DNA of 64,000 bases from assembly GCF_000749845.1 (NCBI RefSeq), contig NZ_JQHM01000001.1:620001-684000 (forward strand), in the 5' to 3' direction. Each line of letters starts with the position of its first letter. Within the stretch, counting starts at the first letter, position 1. The notes under the pieces were generated by a model. The model was given only the letters and a program-made list of their open reading frames with translations. It did no database searches and was not told where the DNA came from. Below, in pieces: positions 47,726 through 56,390 of this stretch. The translations under genes and the position numbers were made by a program. This stretch comes from Pectobacterium betavasculorum. Its GTDB lineage: Bacteria; Pseudomonadota; Gammaproteobacteria; Enterobacterales; Enterobacteriaceae.

Positions 47726-48457
47726 TTACTGCTGGAACCATTTTTTATAGATGGTCTCGTAAGTGCCATCCTGCTTGATTTTGCTGAGCGCGTCGTTGAA
47801 TTTTTTCAACAGCTCATCGTTATTCTGGCGCACAGCGATGCCCAGACCGACACCGAAGTAATCTTTATCCGTTACGTTTTGACCGACGGATGTCAGTGTA
47901 TCATTCTGCTTTAGCCATTCGTTAACCACGGCAGTGTCACCGAATACCGCATCCAGACGGCCATTTTTCAGATCCAATACCGCATTCTGATAACTATCGT
48001 AAGGCACCGTTTTGATATCGCTATGTTTTTCCATCAGATATTTCTGGTGGGTTGTGCCATTTTGCACGCCAACGCGTTTGCCTTTCAGCGCAGCGACGTC
48101 GGCAACTTTCCCTTTCTGAGCGATAAACAGAGCGGCGTTATCGTAGTAAGGCTGAGTGAATGACACCTGTTGCTGACGCTCTGGAGTAATATCCATCCCT
48201 GCGATGACAGCTTCAAAACGACGGAATTTCAGACCGGGGATCAGGCTGTCGAAAGCCTGATTACTGAACGTGCAGTTGGCCTGCATTTCTTTGCACAGTG
48301 CGTTAGCCAGATCGATATCAAAACCCTGAATCTGGTTATTAGCGTCAACAAATTCGAACGGAGGGTAGGAGGCTTCTGTCGCGAAACGGATCGTATCCGC
48401 GGCGTTAGCAGAAACGGCACCGACTGCGAATAAGGCTGCAACAATCAATTTTTTCAT
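47726..48457 (-). CDS. artI: Periplasmic arginine/ornithine-type binding protein ArtI
   Basis: A 243-aa binding protein with a signal peptide ending AVSANAAD, strongly similar to ArtJ (YPPFEFVD, GFDIDLANALC, AVIAGMDITPERQQQV). The start at 48457 has CAGGAAA 8 nt upstream; the frame is open to 48481. ArtJ is arginine-specific in E. coli while the ArtI ligand is less clear. Here it is between artP and artQ as in E. coli. Confidence 0.93.
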   Translation of the reverse strand: MKKLIVAALFAVGAVSANAADTIRFATEASYPPFEFVDANNQIQGFDIDLANALCKEMQANCTFSNQAFDSLIPGLKFRRFEAVIAGMDITPERQQQVSFTQPYYDNAALFIAQKGKVADVAALKGKRVGVQNGTTHQKYLMEKHSDIKTVPYDSYQNAVLDLKNGRLDAVFGDTAVVNEWLKQNDTLTSVGQNVTDKDYFGVGLGIAVRQNNDELLKKFNDALSKIKQDGTYETIYKKWFQQ

Positions 48458-48477
48458 TATCATTTTCCTGATAGTAA

Positions 48478-49206
48478 TCAATGTGATAAATAACCAGTGA
48501 ATTCAGGTGTTTGCGGATGAGCAAAGTGCGTCGCATCTCCTTGTTCAACGATGCGGCCGTTTTCCATATAAACCACTCGGCTGGCCGTTTTACGGGCAAA
48601 TTCGACTTCATGGGTTACGATCACCTGCGTAATGCCAGTTTGCGCCAGTTCACGGATGATGTTGACGACCTGAGCGGTAATCTCTGGATCTAATGCGGCA
48701 GTCGGCTCATCAAACAGCAAGACTTTAGGCTCCATCATTAGCGCACGAGCAATCGCCACGCGCTGCTGCTGCCCACCAGAAAGATGGAGAGGAAAGCGAT
48801 CGGCAAAATCATTGAGGCGCAGGCGAGTCAGCAACTTGTCAGCACGGGCTCTGGCTTCTTCTTTACTGAGTCCCAGCACGCGGCAGGGCGCTTCAATCAA
48901 ATTCTGCACCACGGTCAGATGCGGCCACAAATTATATTGCTGAAACACCATCCCGACGTTCTGACGCAGTTCACGGATCGCACTGTCGGATGGCGTGCGC
49001 TGAAAATCAAACTGATTACCCGTGATGGAAAGTGTGCCTGAGCGCGGCATTTCCAGCAGGTTAAGAACGCGTATCAGCGAACTCTTTCCTGCCCCGCTGG
49101 GTCCAAGAAGAACCAGCGTCTCACCCGCAGGACAATCGAGGGTGATATCAAATAGCGCCTGGTATGTGCCGTAGAAACAGTTGATGCCGTTTAGTTGAAT
49201 ACTCAT
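48478..49206 (-). CDS. artP: Arginine transporter ATP-binding protein ArtP
   Basis: A 242-aa ABC ATPase with Walker [10 protein letters not shown], signature LSGGQQQR and Walker [13 protein letters not shown]. The start at 49206 ([13 protein letters not shown]) is set by E. coli ArtP (242 aa); seven extra in-frame codons upstream are unlikely to be translated. First gene of artPIQM. No convincing ArgR box pair was found upstream. E. coli ybjP is missing from the divergent side. Confidence 0.95.
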   Translation of the reverse strand: MSIQLNGINCFYGTYQALFDITLDCPAGETLVLLGPSGAGKSSLIRVLNLLEMPRSGTLSITGNQFDFQRTPSDSAIRELRQNVGMVFQQYNLWPHLTVVQNLIEAPCRVLGLSKEEARARADKLLTRLRLNDFADRFPLHLSGGQQQRVAIARALMMEPKVLLFDEPTAALDPEITAQVVNIIRELAQTGITQVIVTHEVEFARKTASRVVYMENGRIVEQGDATHFAHPQTPEFTGYLSH

Positions 49207-49363
49207 GCGTAAGAATTGAATAGACATTGATGCGGCGAATGTTAACGTTGGCAGAATAGTTATGCAATCACCGTGGGTTAAAATTTGCCAATAAGCGATT
49301 TATTGGTTAAATAATAGCACAAAATAATGCCTTATGACCCGAGGCACGCTCTAGGAGAGACAA

Positions 49364-49687
49364 ATGCAATTATCCACTACCCCCAATCTGGAAGGCTTCA
49401 CCATTACTGAATATTGTGGCGTCGTGACAGGCGAGGCCATTCTTGGGGCGAACATCTTCCGTGACTTTTTCGCCAGCATCCGCGATGTCGTTGGCGGCCG
49501 TTCCGGTGCCTATGAGAAAGAGCTGCGCAAGGCGCGTCAGATTGCGTTTAAAGAACTACAGGAACAAGCTGAAGATTTAGGGGCAAACGCCGTTGTCGGC
49601 ATCGATCTTGACTATGAAACCGTTGGGAAGGATGGCAGCATGCTGATGGTGACCGTCAGCGGCACGGCGGTAAAAGTACGCCGTTAG
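49364..49687 (+). CDS. ybjQ: YbjQ, UPF0145 family protein
   Basis: A 107-aa protein of the UPF0145/YbjQ family, with the full family signature from [20 protein letters not shown] to [18 protein letters not shown]. Members form oligomeric rings, possibly metal-binding; the function is not known. AGGAGAG lies 6 nt upstream. amiD follows 70 bp downstream on the same strand. Confidence 0.93.
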   Translation: MQLSTTPNLEGFTITEYCGVVTGEAILGANIFRDFFASIRDVVGGRSGAYEKELRKARQIAFKELQEQAEDLGANAVVGIDLDYETVGKDGSMLMVTVSGTAVKVRR

Positions 49688-49757
49688 TTACTAATGGTCT
49701 AATTGAGCGAGAATGGGCAAACACGTCGTGAAAATGCACGGATATAGTGGAATAACG

Positions 49758-50585
49758 ATGTTGAAATGGCTGAGCTGCATAGCGTTAGGGCTGTTGGCAG
49801 GTTGCCAGACGTCTCACTCGTTGCAGGAACAGAATAATTATGTGCTGGAGACCGCGTTGCAGTCGCGTGCGCAGGAATCCCGTATCCGCTTTTTGGTCAT
49901 TCACTACACGGCAGAAGATTTTGCCACCTCGCTGAATATTTTGACGGACGATCACGTTAGCGCCCATTACCTTATTCCTGCATATCCGCCGTTGCGGCAC
50001 GGCAAGCCGCTTGCCTGGCAATTGGTGCCTGAGTCTCAGGCCGCCTGGCATGCGGGGGCGAGCAGTTGGCGCGGGTTTAGCCGGCTGAATAATTCCTCGA
50101 TTGGTATTGAAATTGAAAATGCGGGCTACCAGCGCACGCTAACGGGCTATACGTGGTCACCGTTCACCGCTTCGCAGATTCAGCTCGTGACCGCAATCGC
50201 TCATGATATTGTCGCACGTTATAAGATAGCACCGCAGAATGTGGTGGCACACAGCGATATTGCCCCGCAGCGGAAACAAGATCCTGGGCCGCTTTTCCCC
50301 TGGCAGGCATTGGCACAAGCGGGCGTCGGTGCCTGGCCGGATGCGGATCGGGTTACGTTCTATTTGAATGGGCGACTGCCGCTACAGCCCGTTGATGAAG
50401 TGGTTCTGCTAGAAAAGCTGGCACGTTATGGCTATTCGGTGCCGGAAACAATGACGTCACGCGAGAAGCGGCAGGTAATTGCCGCTTTCCAGATGCATTT
50501 TCGTCCTGAGAATTATCAAGGCCAGCCAGATGCGCAGAGTGAAGCGATCGTTGATGCGCTATTGGAGAAATACGGCAGCCGCTAA
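49758..50585 (+). CDS. amiD: N-acetylmuramoyl-L-alanine amidase AmiD (lipoprotein)
   Basis: A 275-aa outer-membrane lipoprotein. The signal peptide MLKWLSCIALGLLAGCQ has a lipobox LAGC. A zinc amidase_2 domain follows (VIHYTAEDF, SAHYLI, WHAGASSWRG, IGIEIEN, VAHSDIAPQRKQDPG) and a C-terminal peptidoglycan-binding domain. It cleaves N-acetyl- and anhydro-muramoyl peptides in the periplasm. The start at 49758 gives the E. coli length; the open frame to 49713 would bury the lipoprotein signal. Its stop overlaps that of the convergent ybjT. Confidence 0.94.
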   Translation: MLKWLSCIALGLLAGCQTSHSLQEQNNYVLETALQSRAQESRIRFLVIHYTAEDFATSLNILTDDHVSAHYLIPAYPPLRHGKPLAWQLVPESQAAWHAGASSWRGFSRLNNSSIGIEIENAGYQRTLTGYTWSPFTASQIQLVTAIAHDIVARYKIAPQNVVAHSDIAPQRKQDPGPLFPWQALAQAGVGAWPDADRVTFYLNGRLPLQPVDEVVLLEKLARYGYSVPETMTSREKRQVIAAFQMHFRPENYQGQPDAQSEAIVDALLEKYGSR

Positions 50586-52018
50586 ACCGTTTCCTTCTCT
50601 GCGAGCTTCGCAATACGGGCCGCCATGCCACGGAAAATAAACAAATGGGCGGGCATCATCAAAAACCAGTAGACCAATCCGTTAAACCCGGAAGGGTGCC
50701 AGCGGGCGCGCACATCCAGGGTTCTGTGAGTGCCTTTGTCTGTAATAGTAAAATTGAGTTTACCCAACCCCGGCGCTTTCATGCCGAATAGCAGCACCAA
50801 CTGGCGCTGTGGCTTGATCGAAATCACCTTCCAACCGTCGATCTTGTCGCCGACCTCCAGCGTCGGGCGTTCGGGGCGCCCGTAAGTCACGCCGTTGCCG
50901 CAGAGGTCGTCCAGCCGGGCGCGGATATTCCAGAGCGTATTGGCATAAAAATAGCCTTCCTGGCCACCAACCTGCTGGATAACCTGCCAAAGTGCCTGAC
51001 TGGATGCTGATGTCTCAAGCGTATGACCTGCCTGTTTGGGGTAAAAGCCGTAATTCGGCTTCCAACGTGCACGTACTTCGGTGTCGTCGCCCCAGTCAGC
51101 CTGCTGTACGCTCTCCATTTCGCTTTGCAACGTGAGACGCACGGCGTCATCAAAGCTCATCAGTTGTTGTGGGATTAATGCCTGTAGTTCACGGCCATCG
51201 GCCTGTAGATCATGTTTTAACCCCTGAATCAGGGCGCGGGCGATAGACGGGGGAACCGAGGTCACCAGATGCAAGAACCAGACAGACACCAGATGCGTGG
51301 GCATGGGAACCGGAATCAACAATCTGCGCTTGCCACTAATCTGAATGAAACGCTCGAACATCGTCTGATAGCTGATGTATTCGGGGCCTGCGGCATCCAT
51401 GATGCGATTTTCTGTCGAGGGGTGATGCGCAATGTTGATCAGATAAACCAGCAGGTTTTCCAGCGCAATCGGCGACGATTTAGATCGCACCCAGCGCGGC
51501 GGCGTTAATATCGGCAGGTTATAGACCATATCACGCATGATCTCGAATGCAGCCGATCCGGTACCGATAATAATACCTGCACGCAGCTCCGTGACGGGAA
51601 TACCACTACTGCGTAAGACATCACCGGTGATCTGGCGCGCCAGCATATGTGGTGAGGTGTCATCCTTCGCCTGAAGCGATCCCAGATAGATAATCTGTTT
51701 TACGCTGCTGGAGGCCAGCGCCAGCAAAAGATTCATGGCAGCCATACGCTCTCTTGCGACGAAATCCGCCCCGTCGCCCATGCTGTGCACCAGATAATAG
51801 AGCGTCTCCGCTCCCCACAGGCCATCAGGCAAGCTTTCTGGCTTGGTGAGGTCAACCTGTTGACAGTCGACGCCCGGCCAGTTCCGTGACGCAAGGGATT
51901 CAGTATTTCGACCGGCTGCAATCACCCGCTTGCCCTGTTTGCTCAAGCGTTCGGTTAAATGGCGGCCAATGTAGCCAGTTGCGCCCAGAATCAGGATCGG
52001 GGCTAAGGGGGATGTCAT
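50582..52018 (-). CDS. ybjT: YbjT, NAD(P)-binding epimerase-like protein with DUF2867
   Basis: A 478-aa protein. The N-terminal atypical SDR domain has ILILGATGYIGRHLTERL and VTELRAGIIIGTGSAAFE, and the C-terminal DUF2867 domain ends PAHLFIFRGMAARIAKLAE. It matches E. coli YbjT (476 aa) over its whole length. The function is unknown. The start at 52018 (MTSPLAPIL) fits the family; the frame extends seven codons further. E. coli ybjS, ltaE and poxB are missing next to it. Confidence 0.92.
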   Translation of the reverse strand: MTSPLAPILILGATGYIGRHLTERLSKQGKRVIAAGRNTESLASRNWPGVDCQQVDLTKPESLPDGLWGAETLYYLVHSMGDGADFVARERMAAMNLLLALASSSVKQIIYLGSLQAKDDTSPHMLARQITGDVLRSSGIPVTELRAGIIIGTGSAAFEIMRDMVYNLPILTPPRWVRSKSSPIALENLLVYLINIAHHPSTENRIMDAAGPEYISYQTMFERFIQISGKRRLLIPVPMPTHLVSVWFLHLVTSVPPSIARALIQGLKHDLQADGRELQALIPQQLMSFDDAVRLTLQSEMESVQQADWGDDTEVRARWKPNYGFYPKQAGHTLETSASSQALWQVIQQVGGQEGYFYANTLWNIRARLDDLCGNGVTYGRPERPTLEVGDKIDGWKVISIKPQRQLVLLFGMKAPGLGKLNFTITDKGTHRTLDVRARWHPSGFNGLVYWFLMMPAHLFIFRGMAARIAKLAEKETV

Positions 52019-52174
52019 GCGCCAGCGGCTCCACAGCAAAATATAACCATGGCTTACTATAACGGGGAAAAAGAAGAAAGTGAGAAAAAGTGTGCGATAA
52101 CAAGGCGTAATTTACGATGACCTACCTGCCCGATAGCCGTGCTACCGAGCAGAAAGGGGTAAAATGGTGAAATA

Positions 52175-53200
52175 TCAGGCCAGAACAGTGTCGCCTTGTA
52201 GCTGGCAGCTACAGGCCAGAACATAGCCTTGCTCGATCTCAGCCGGTGTCAGCGTCATGGTGCTGGTCGTGGTGTAATTACCGGACAGCACGCGGGTTTT
52301 ACAACTCCCACACACCCCAGCGCGGCAGGCGGCGAGAACTTGCACCTTATTGGCTTCCAGTGCGGCCAGCAGACTGATACCCACCGGAACACGCAGATTC
52401 TTCAGCGGACGACTGATGGTCAGCGTGATCTGATCGGCGTCTTCATCCACGACTTCATCCGTCGTACGGAACTGCTCTTTAAATATGCGATTTGACGCCA
52501 CGCCGAGCTGCTGACTCAGGGTTTCAATCTGGTTCATGTACGGTGCAGGACCGCAGGTCATCACGGTGCGGCTGGCGATATCCGGCACGTGTTCGACCAG
52601 CAAATTACCGCTGATGCGTCCGGCGAGGAAACCGGGCACGGCGTCAAACTCCGCCATCAGCGTCAGATGCAATTGCTGCGGATAACGCTGCACCAGATCT
52701 TGCCATTCGTTGGCGAAGATCACCTGCTGTGGGTTGCGCACGTTGAAAATGACGTGGATGTCGGTTTGCGGTTTGTTCGCCAGCAGCCAGCGGCACATCG
52801 ACATAATGGGGGTGACGCCACAGCCTGCTGCTGCCATCAGGTAACGATCGCTGACCGCGCCGGTACAGGTAAATTCGCCCTGTGCCTCGGACAGCCACAG
52901 ATAATCACCAACTTTCAGCGTTTGAGTCAGCCAACGGGAACCGACGCCGTCGTCCAGCTTTCTTACCGTCAAGGTAATAAAGCGGCTGAGACCCGGCGAA
53001 GAGGAGATCGTATAAGCCCGTAGCGTCTCCGCGCTGTTGGCAATGCTGACGAGCGCATACTGACCCGGCTGATACGGATAAAAATCATGATTAATTAGTG
53101 AAATCGTCCAGACATCCGACGTTTCCTGGGTAATCGAGTGTACCTGCATGCGGTTAGAACAAAGCGGCGTCGGCCCCGTCTGTAGTGCGGGCATGGTCAT
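52175..53200 (-). CDS. hcr: NADH oxidoreductase Hcr
   Basis: A 341-aa flavoprotein. The FAD domain shows RAYTISSSPG, the NAD domain AAAGCGVTPIMSM and CGPAPYM, and the C-terminal plant-type 2Fe-2S domain has its cysteines in ACRAGVCGSCKT and LACSCQ. It reduces the hybrid cluster protein Hcp with NADH. The start at 53200 (MTMPALQTG) has GGAG 8 nt upstream; the frame is open to 53260. It lies 138 bp downstream of hcp, in the same operon. Confidence 0.95.
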   Translation of the reverse strand: MTMPALQTGPTPLCSNRMQVHSITQETSDVWTISLINHDFYPYQPGQYALVSIANSAETLRAYTISSSPGLSRFITLTVRKLDDGVGSRWLTQTLKVGDYLWLSEAQGEFTCTGAVSDRYLMAAAGCGVTPIMSMCRWLLANKPQTDIHVIFNVRNPQQVIFANEWQDLVQRYPQQLHLTLMAEFDAVPGFLAGRISGNLLVEHVPDIASRTVMTCGPAPYMNQIETLSQQLGVASNRIFKEQFRTTDEVVDEDADQITLTISRPLKNLRVPVGISLLAALEANKVQVLAACRAGVCGSCKTRVLSGNYTTTSTMTLTPAEIEQGYVLACSCQLQGDTVLA

Positions 53201-53338
53201 AATTAATCTCCATAACAAACGGATGCGGTGAGGCGTGTAAAAAGGCAGCCCATAAGACATTGAGCCTAGTGTGAGGCGTCAATACCGACACCTCGCGCTG
53301 CGTGATGAGGAGTGCGTTCCTCCGTCCGCGCTGATTTA

Positions 53339-54991
53339 TCAAGCGGCCAGAATGGTGTTCATATCCTGTTCAACGGTGGTAATCGCCCGCATACCGAACT
53401 TGTCGTTCAGAATGGCAAGCAGGTTGTCCGTCAGGAAGCCTGGTGCAGTTGGCCCGGTGTAGATGTTCTTCACGCCGAGGGACAGCAGGGTCAGCAGGAT
53501 GACAATCGCTTTCTGTTCAAACCACGACAGCACCATGCTAAGCGGCAGATCGTTCACGCCACAGCCCAGTTTTTCCGCCAGTTTGATGGCTAGAATAATG
53601 GCCGCGTAGGCGTCATTACATTGACCGACATCCAGCAGGCGTGGCAGGCCTTCCAGCGTACCGAAGTCCAGTTTGTTGAAACGGTATTTACCGCAGGCCA
53701 GCGTCATGATCAGGCAGTCTTGCGGGACGTTCAGCGTGAAGTCGGTGAAGTAGCTACGTTCTTCACGGCTGCCATCACACCCACCAACGAGGAAAACGTG
53801 GCGCAGTTTTTTCTGTGCAACCAGATCGATGACGGTATCGGCGGCGCTCAGCAGCGTTTCACGACCAAAACCGACGGTGATCATGTGTTCGATTTCGCTG
53901 TACGGGAAGCCAGCCAGACCCTGTGCCTGTTCGATAACCGGGCTGAAATCGTCGCCTTCCAGGTGGTTCACGCCCGGCCAGCCAACGATGCTACGCGTCC
54001 AGATGCGGTCGCCGTAGTTGCCCACGTTTGGATCGATAATACAATTGGAGGTCATGACGATTGCGCCGGGGAATTTAGCAAACTCAGTCTGCTGGTTCTG
54101 CCAACCGCTGCCGTAGTTACCCGCCAGATGCTTGAATTTTTTCAGTTCTGGGTAACCGTGTGCAGGCAGCATTTCGCCGTGGGTATAAATATTCACGCCG
54201 GTGCCGTCGGTTTGCTCCAGCAGCATGCGCAGATCTTTCAGGTCATGACCTGAAATCAGAATCGCTTTACCCGCAATTGGGCGGACGTTAACGGAGGTCG
54301 GCTGTGGGTGGCCGTAAGCATGGGTCTCGCCATGGTCAAGGATCGCCATAACGTTGAAGTTCATTTTACCGATGCCCATTGCGTTGTTCAGCAGGGTGTC
54401 AACATCGGATGGCTGTGTGCCCAGCCATGCCATGAAGGCATGATATTCGGCATAGATCGCGTTGTCATACTGACCGAGAACGTGGGCGTGCTCCATATAA
54501 GCTGCCGCACCTTTCAGGCCGTAAAGGTTGAGCATGCGCAAGCCGTGAACGTCATCACCGATACTGGCTTTATCGCTGTCCAGCGCAAAATCCTCCGCCT
54601 GTTGTAGTAAGGTCGGAATATCGTTACCAGCCAGTTGCAGGGCTGCCATTGGGTGATCTACGGTCGCCGTGGCATCGTGCAGACGGCAGCGAACCGCCAA
54701 TGACTCACGCAGTGTGATGGCCTCTTGCGCGTAGCCAATAATCCGTTGGGAATCGAAGTTAACGTTGGTTAACGTAGAGAAGAAGGCGCGTGGCGCAAAG
54801 CTGTCGACATCGTGATCGATAATATCCAGCTCGCGTGCTTTCAGCGCCCAGGCAGAAAGTCCTTGTAGCACAGCCACCAGCAGGTCTTGCAGATCTGAGG
54901 TTTCTGCGGTTTTGCCGCACATGCCCTGCGCGTAAGAGCAGCCGTTTCCAACAGGGGTACGAATCGTTTGTTCACATTGCACACAAAACAT
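53339..54991 (-). CDS. hcp: Hybrid cluster protein (NO reductase) Hcp
   Basis: A 550-aa iron-sulfur protein, the same length as E. coli Hcp. The N-terminal cysteines C3, C6, C18 and C25 show the C-X2-C-X11-C-X6-C pattern that binds the 2Fe-2S cluster of the facultative-anaerobe class. The hybrid-cluster part contains [16 protein letters not shown] and [10 protein letters not shown]. Hcp reduces nitric oxide under anaerobic conditions and can direct protein S-nitrosylation. An NsrR box lies 17 bp upstream of the ATG and a possible FNR site 100 bp upstream. Confidence 0.97.
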   Translation of the reverse strand: MFCVQCEQTIRTPVGNGCSYAQGMCGKTAETSDLQDLLVAVLQGLSAWALKARELDIIDHDVDSFAPRAFFSTLTNVNFDSQRIIGYAQEAITLRESLAVRCRLHDATATVDHPMAALQLAGNDIPTLLQQAEDFALDSDKASIGDDVHGLRMLNLYGLKGAAAYMEHAHVLGQYDNAIYAEYHAFMAWLGTQPSDVDTLLNNAMGIGKMNFNVMAILDHGETHAYGHPQPTSVNVRPIAGKAILISGHDLKDLRMLLEQTDGTGVNIYTHGEMLPAHGYPELKKFKHLAGNYGSGWQNQQTEFAKFPGAIVMTSNCIIDPNVGNYGDRIWTRSIVGWPGVNHLEGDDFSPVIEQAQGLAGFPYSEIEHMITVGFGRETLLSAADTVIDLVAQKKLRHVFLVGGCDGSREERSYFTDFTLNVPQDCLIMTLACGKYRFNKLDFGTLEGLPRLLDVGQCNDAYAAIILAIKLAEKLGCGVNDLPLSMVLSWFEQKAIVILLTLLSLGVKNIYTGPTAPGFLTDNLLAILNDKFGMRAITTVEQDMNTILAA

Positions 54992-55007
54992 AATGACTTC
55001 CTTTTTT

Positions 55008-55030
55008 AAGTTGCATTTAAAATGCTTGTT
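55008..55030. promoter_or_regulatory. NsrR-binding site upstream of hcp
   Basis: A 23-bp imperfect palindrome with core TTGCATTTAAAATGCTTG, flanked by AAG and TT. It matches the NsrR consensus (AAGNTGCATTT, centre, AAATGCANCTT) with few changes. NsrR represses hcp-hcr until nitric oxide destroys its cluster. Confidence 0.8.
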
Positions 55031-55090
55031 TAAAGCATAATGTCAGCCGAGGAAGGTAAAAAGGCTTTTTTAATGCAATTTTAGGTAAAT

Positions 55091-55104
55091 TTGATTTAGC
55101 GCAA
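55091..55104. promoter_or_regulatory. Possible FNR site upstream of hcp
   Basis: TTGATTTAGCGCAA has a perfect left half (TTGAT) and a weak right half compared with TTGAT-N4-ATCAA. E. coli hcp is FNR-activated. The position, about 60 bp upstream of the NsrR box, is plausible. Confidence 0.5.
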
Positions 55105-55179
55105 TTTTGGCGATGGGCAATGAAAATCACTCTCAATCACAGCCCATAAACGAGGAGGAAAACGATGAGACAAGCGCTT

Positions 55180-56079
55180 TTATGAGGTAAAGAACGCCAT
55201 CAATATCGGCGCCGCGAGGCTTAACAAGAAACCGTGTACGATGGCAGCAGGTACGATATCAACACCCGCGCTACGCTGTAAAACTGGCAGTGTGAAATCC
55301 ATTGATGTCGCGCCGCAAAGGCCTAATGCACATGAGCGGTTGCGCTGTGCCAGCGCAGGAATCAGCATAATCGCCAGCAACTCGCGGGTCAGATCGTTGA
55401 AAAATGCCGCGCTGCCGATGACGGGACCAAGGGCGTCGGTCAACAGGATGCCTGACAGAGAATACCATCCATAGCCGGATGCCATCGCCAGACCGGTTTT
55501 TGGCGGTAAATCCAGCATCCACGCGGCAAGCAGTCCGCCACCGAGGGCGCTGATACCCACGATAATCGCAATAATCAGACCGCGACGGTTTAATACGATC
55601 TGACGCAGCGTCATCCCGCTGTTACGCAGTTGAACACCTACTAAAAGTAGCAGAAAGATCAGGGCATATTCGCTGCCTTTGCTGGCGTAGGTGAATCCTG
55701 ACCATTGCGTTAAACCGAGTAAAAATCCCGCGAAAACCACGCCACAGAGTTTGAACGATTCAAGGATCATATGCAGCCGGGAAGGCGGTGCGGCGTCTCT
55801 GAATTTGCTGTGCCACGCGCTACGTTTTTCCCATAGCCACAGCGCAAGACCGTTTGCCGCGACAATACAGAATGCGAAGACAGCGGTGTAGCGAAGGATC
55901 AGTAACAAATTGCTGCTGAGATTTTCCAGAAAGGCCAGACTAATTCCCATCAAAAACAGAATAACGTACACCATCCAACTCAGTAGTTGGTTAATCAGAT
56001 GTAGTGCTTTTTTGGCGCGCAGCGGTACCAGATAGCCAATGATGAGCGGTAATAAAATAATTAATAATCCTGAATACAT
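55180..56079 (-). CDS. lysO: Lysine exporter LysO (YbjE)
   Basis: A 299-aa inner-membrane protein with about nine membrane segments, as long as E. coli LysO and with matching blocks NQLLSWMVYVILFLMGISLAFL, YGWYSLSGILLTDALGPVIGSAAFFNDL and GLCGATSMDFTLPVLQR. It exports lysine and thialysine. The ATG at 56079 agrees with the E. coli start (M-x-SGLLIIL); a GTG three bases upstream is possible. The 311-bp gap to ybjD holds no gene besides the structured leader noted at 56315. Confidence 0.93.
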   Translation of the reverse strand: MYSGLLIILLPLIIGYLVPLRAKKALHLINQLLSWMVYVILFLMGISLAFLENLSSNLLLILRYTAVFAFCIVAANGLALWLWEKRSAWHSKFRDAAPPSRLHMILESFKLCGVVFAGFLLGLTQWSGFTYASKGSEYALIFLLLLVGVQLRNSGMTLRQIVLNRRGLIIAIIVGISALGGGLLAAWMLDLPPKTGLAMASGYGWYSLSGILLTDALGPVIGSAAFFNDLTRELLAIMLIPALAQRNRSCALGLCGATSMDFTLPVLQRSAGVDIVPAAIVHGFLLSLAAPILMAFFTS

Positions 56080-56314
56080 CACAGAATTGATGTCCTTACG
56101 TGAGAAAAACGGCGCTAACCCGTATTTTAGGATTGGCGTGGGGCGCCGTAGTCAAACAATGAGGCTTTTCTTCTTCATTCTACCCCCGATAGGCGTTGAC
56201 ACGGCGGAAACACCAACCGTGCATTGACAGCATCGTGGGATTCATCGGCTAAACTTGGCGGGAAGAAAAACGATAATCTATTAAAATTAAACAAATTATC
56301 GGAGCGAGTAAAGC

Positions 56315-56373
56315 GCTGTCTGGCAGGATATTCTACCCGGTAGGGATCTTGCCAGTATAAACCCGCAGACAGC
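56315..56373 (+). other. Structured leader just upstream of ybjD
   Basis: Nested inverted repeats are seen: outer GCTGTC (56315-56320) with GACAGC (56368-56373), middle TGGCA (56321-56325) with TGCCA (56350-56354), and inner CTAC (56333-56336) with GTAG (56340-56343). The structure ends 8 nt before the GGAGAG ribosome binding site of ybjD. It could control translation or be a binding site for a regulator. Confidence 0.5.
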
Positions 56374-56390
56374 TGCAACAGGAGAGAAGA

